From Phenylobacterium zucineum HLK1 (GTDB taxonomy: Bacteria; Pseudomonadota; Alphaproteobacteria; Caulobacterales; Caulobacteraceae), in the NCBI RefSeq assembly GCF_000017265.1, contig NC_011144.1:2768001-2832000 (forward strand): a stretch of DNA of 64,000 nt. Direction: 5' to 3'. Numbering within the stretch: the stretch's first letter is position 1; every line of letters starts with the position of its first letter. A program made the translations under genes and the position numbers. The notes under the pieces are model-generated. The model did not search any database. It was not told where the DNA came from and saw only the letters and a program-made list of their open reading frames with translations. Positions 62,114 through 64,000 of this stretch are shown in pieces.

Positions 62114-62935
62114 GGGCGGCGGCGCTCGCCCTGGCCGCCGCGCTGCTGGCGCAGCCGGCGCGGGCGGTGGAGATCGCGCTGACCTTTGACGACCTGCCCG
62201 CGCACAGCGCCCTGCCGCCCGGGGAGACCCGCGCCGGCGTCGCCCGCGACGTCCTGCGGGCCCTGGAGAGGGCCGAGGCGCCGGCCACCGGCTTCGTCAA
62301 CGGCGGCTTCCTGCAGGCCGAGCCCGACTCGGGCCTCGCCCTCAGGCTCTGGCGCGAGGCGGGCCGCCCGTTCGGCAACCACACCTGGAGCCACCTGCGC
62401 CTCACCTCGGCCTCGGCCGCCGCCTTCGAGGCCGACGTCGTGCGCAACGAGGCGCTGCTGGCCGCGCTGGCCGAGGGCCGCCCGTGGCGCTGGTTCCGCT
62501 ACCCGTTCCTGGCCGAGGGCGAGACCCCGGAGGTCCGCGCCCGCGCCCGGTCTTTCCTGCAGGCCCGGGGCTACCGGATCGCCAGCGTCACCCTCGATTT
62601 CGGCGACTGGGCCTACAACGATCCCTACGCGCGCTGCGCCGCCCGCGGCGACGCCGCCGCGGTCGCCGGGCTGGAAGCCCGTTTCCTGGCGGCCGCCGCC
62701 GAGAGCCTCGATCGCGCGCGGGCCCTGTCGCTGCAGGCCGAGGGGCGCGAGGTCCCGCTCGTCCTCCTGCTGCACCTGGGCGCCTTCGATGCGCGGATGA
62801 TGGACCGGCTGCTGGACCTCTACCGCTCGCGGGGCGTGCGGTTCGTGAGCCTGGACCGGGCGCTGGCCGATCCGTTCTACAGGGCCGACGCCGAAGCCCT
62901 GCCCTCGCCCGAGCCGCCGACCCTCGAGGCCGGCG
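62110..62935 (+). CDS. Polysaccharide deacetylase, C-terminus replaced
   Basis: A signal peptide (AALALAAALLAQPARA) is followed by the NodB-type deacetylase core: ALTFDDLPAH (motif 1), FGNHTWSHLRL (H-x(3)-H type), WRWFRYPFLAEGE (motif 3) and LVLLLHLGAFDARMMDRLLD (last motif). The ATG overlaps the SGNH stop (ATGA). Homologous sequence stops near 62935 after about 275 residues; the frame then runs on, without a stop, to 63624 through the antisense of a LacI-type gene. The core looks intact, so activity is possible. The end coordinate given is where recognisable homology ends. Confidence 0.75.
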
Positions 62936-63534
62936 AGATGCCGGGTCATCTGGCGCGCCGCCTCGAAGTCGTCGATGCGCACGGCCGAGACGTCCGCGGG
63001 CGGCCGGCCGGTGGCGACGGCCACGGCCGGCGTGTGGCTGGCGGCCAGCATCTTCAGCACCGCCGGGGAGTCGCACAGCGGCGGCGGCAGGATGATGCCG
63101 TCGACCCCCGAGTTCAGCAGGCGGGCGGCGGCGGCCTCGGCCGCCTCCTCGTCGCACTTCTCGACGACGAGCTGGATGTTGCTGCGGCTGACCTGGTCCA
63201 GGCCGCCGACCAGGAACTCGCTGAGGTAGGCCGCCGACGGGTTGGAATAGAGCAGGCCGATGCGCACGAGGTCGGCGCCGGCCAAGCTGCGCGCCGCGGG
63301 GTTGGGCTGGTAGTTCAGGGCCCGGATCGCGGCGTTCACCGCCTCGCGGGTCGACTCCCGGACGTTCTTCTCGCCGTTGATCACGCGCGAGACGGTCATC
63401 GGCGAGACGCCGGCGTACCGGGCCACGTCGTGGATCGTGAGCGCGCTCTTCTGACGGCGGGCGGGCTTCGGCTGCAATCCATCCTCCAGCGAACGCCTAG
63501 GTCTGACCCACGGAAGGCTCGGCCACAAGCCCAT
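62932..63534 (-). pseudogene. LacI-family regulator truncated at its 3' end
   Basis: A LacI-type HTH (SALTIHDVARYAGVSPMTVSRVIN) and the first half of the effector domain (VRIGLLYSNPSAAYLSEFLVGG, VDGIILPPPL, VRIDDFEAARQMTRHL) are clear. At about 62932 similarity ends abruptly, where an intact family member continues with LGHRRIGF. About 130-150 residues of effector domain are missing. The frame stays open to 62065 through antisense deacetylase sequence. Starts at ATG 63534 or TTG 63477 (GGAGG upstream) are possible. It is divergent from the TBDR at 63781. DNA binding may survive; ligand response probably not. Confidence 0.75.
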
Positions 63535-63570
63535 GCCGTTCCCGACCTTCGAAAAGGTCGCGCAGGCATT

Positions 63571-63603
63571 GGTCAGACCATACTCACCGAACGCGGTCAG
63601 ACC
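63571..63603. promoter_or_regulatory. Paired GGTCAGACC palindromes upstream of the last TBDR
   Basis: GGTCAGACC occurs at 63571-63579 (within ATTGGTCAGACCATA) and 63595-63603, 24 bp apart; a third copy in the other spelling, GGTCTGACC, is at 63500-63508. The TGGTC-N-GACCA pattern is typical for FadR-type GntR regulators. Function is inferred. Confidence 0.5.
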
Positions 63604-63641
63604 GTATTGACACAAAAGAACTGACCTAGTACCAAAATCAA

Positions 63642-63655
63642 TGTGACCGCTATCA
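63642..63655. promoter_or_regulatory. Degenerate CGCTATCA operator before the last TBDR
   Basis: TGTGACCGCTATCA shares its right half exactly with the xylX site (CGCTATCA) but its left half is changed. It lies between the truncated LacI gene and the TBDR start. Confidence 0.45.
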
Positions 63656-63780
63656 TTCGACTGTTAACGCGCGGTCTATGGGGAGTTTTCACGAAACGGC
63701 ACGGCGAAACGCCGGTCGAAGCGCGTTCGCGCAAATAAACGACAAGTGCGTGCCGAGCACACGCAAAGGGGAAGGAAACG

Positions 63781-64000
63781 ATGAATTCTTCGACAAGGAA
63801 GACGTCTGTCCGCACGAAGGCGCTTCTGCTTGGAGCGACTTTCCTCGCCGGCGCCGTGGCCACTGAAGTCCGCGCTCAGCAGGTTGAGGAGATCGTCGTC
63901 ACCGGCTACCGCCGCAGCCTGCAGCAGGCCACGGAAGCCAAGCGCGAAGCCACCATCATCCAGGATTCCATCTTCGCCGAGGACATCGGCAAGTTCCCGG
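63781..64000 (+). CDS. TonB-dependent receptor, 3'-partial
   Basis: The first 73 codons of a receptor: a signal peptide (TKALLLGATFLAGAVATEVRAQ), a TonB-box-like EEIVVTGYR and the start of the plug (SIFAEDIGKFP). It runs off the window end. The ATG at 63781 has AGGGGAAGGA upstream. The plug start resembles the carbohydrate-receptor group also seen at 44327. It follows a 165-bp promoter region holding GntR- and LacI-type sites. Confidence 0.92.
   Translation, partial: MNSSTRKTSVRTKALLLGATFLAGAVATEVRAQQVEEIVVTGYRRSLQQATEAKREATIIQDSIFAEDIGKFP

Noticed and set aside
62065..63615. A 516-residue minus-strand frame that could be annotated as one full-length LacI regulator
   Set aside because: Only the part above about 62932 looks like LacI; the rest is antisense to a well-supported deacetylase core and has no LacI motifs.

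Overview
The window is high-GC alphaproteobacterial DNA, most likely from a Caulobacterales organism (Caulobacter/Phenylobacterium type). The best evidence is a complete xylX-A-B-C-D Weimberg operon with the gene order and protein sequences known from Caulobacter crescentus, together with several TonB-dependent receptors (TBDRs) and a dispersed palindromic repeat of the kind common in that order. No rRNA, tRNA or CRISPR array was seen.

Region 1 (1-9.6 kb) is a defence/mobile module. A large tyrosine recombinase, cut by the window edge, converges on a translationally coupled minus-strand operon: a GHKL (MutL/MORC-like) ATPase, a Z1-domain P-loop ATPase and a DUF4420 PD-(D/E)XK nuclease. Divergent from it is a small ribbon-helix-helix protein, a Dcm-type C5 cytosine methyltransferase and a Vsr endonuclease. 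This is the MutL-homologue restriction-modification architecture, here with a possible RHH controller.

Region 2 (9.7-23.6 kb) is a nitrogen/amide catabolism block. It holds an M14 carboxypeptidase, glutamate dehydrogenase coupled to a DUF3422 membrane protein, HyuA/HyuB hydantoinase-oxoprolinase subunits, a TBDR and an Asp/Glu-hydantoin racemase. Divergent from these is an XRE-cupin regulator operon with an MFS permease and a cyclophilin. The regulator region carries a perfect palindrome. Regions 1 and 2 look less GC-rich than what follows, and the change falls in the intergenic stretch 23.58-23.97 kb.

Region 3 (24-29 kb) has a PhoD phosphatase overlapping a secreted beta-propeller-like protein, next to a TBDR; this is probably a phosphoester scavenging locus.

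Region 4 (29-50.2 kb) is a pectin/galacturonate utilisation locus: acetyl/carboxyl esterases, a PL10-type pectate lyase, two GH28 polygalacturonases, a large TBDR, a hexuronate MFS permease, UxaC-UxaB-UxaA, KduI-KduD, a FAH-family hydratase, a secreted cupin, an XRE protein and a LacI regulator. Eight copies of an ACCGGT-centred 14-bp palindrome lie in front of nearly every transcription unit, defining a local LacI regulon.

Region 5 (50.2-62.1 kb) is for xylose: GH43 xylosidase, two MFS permeases and xylXABCD. A second palindrome class (AGCGCT/AGCGGT core) precedes xylX and the xylose permease. An SGNH hydrolase and a polysaccharide deacetylase follow.

Region 6 (62.1-64 kb) contains an apparent deletion scar where the 3' end of the deacetylase gene is joined tail-to-tail to the 3'-truncated end of a second LacI-family gene. 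That gene is divergent from a TBDR cut by the window end.
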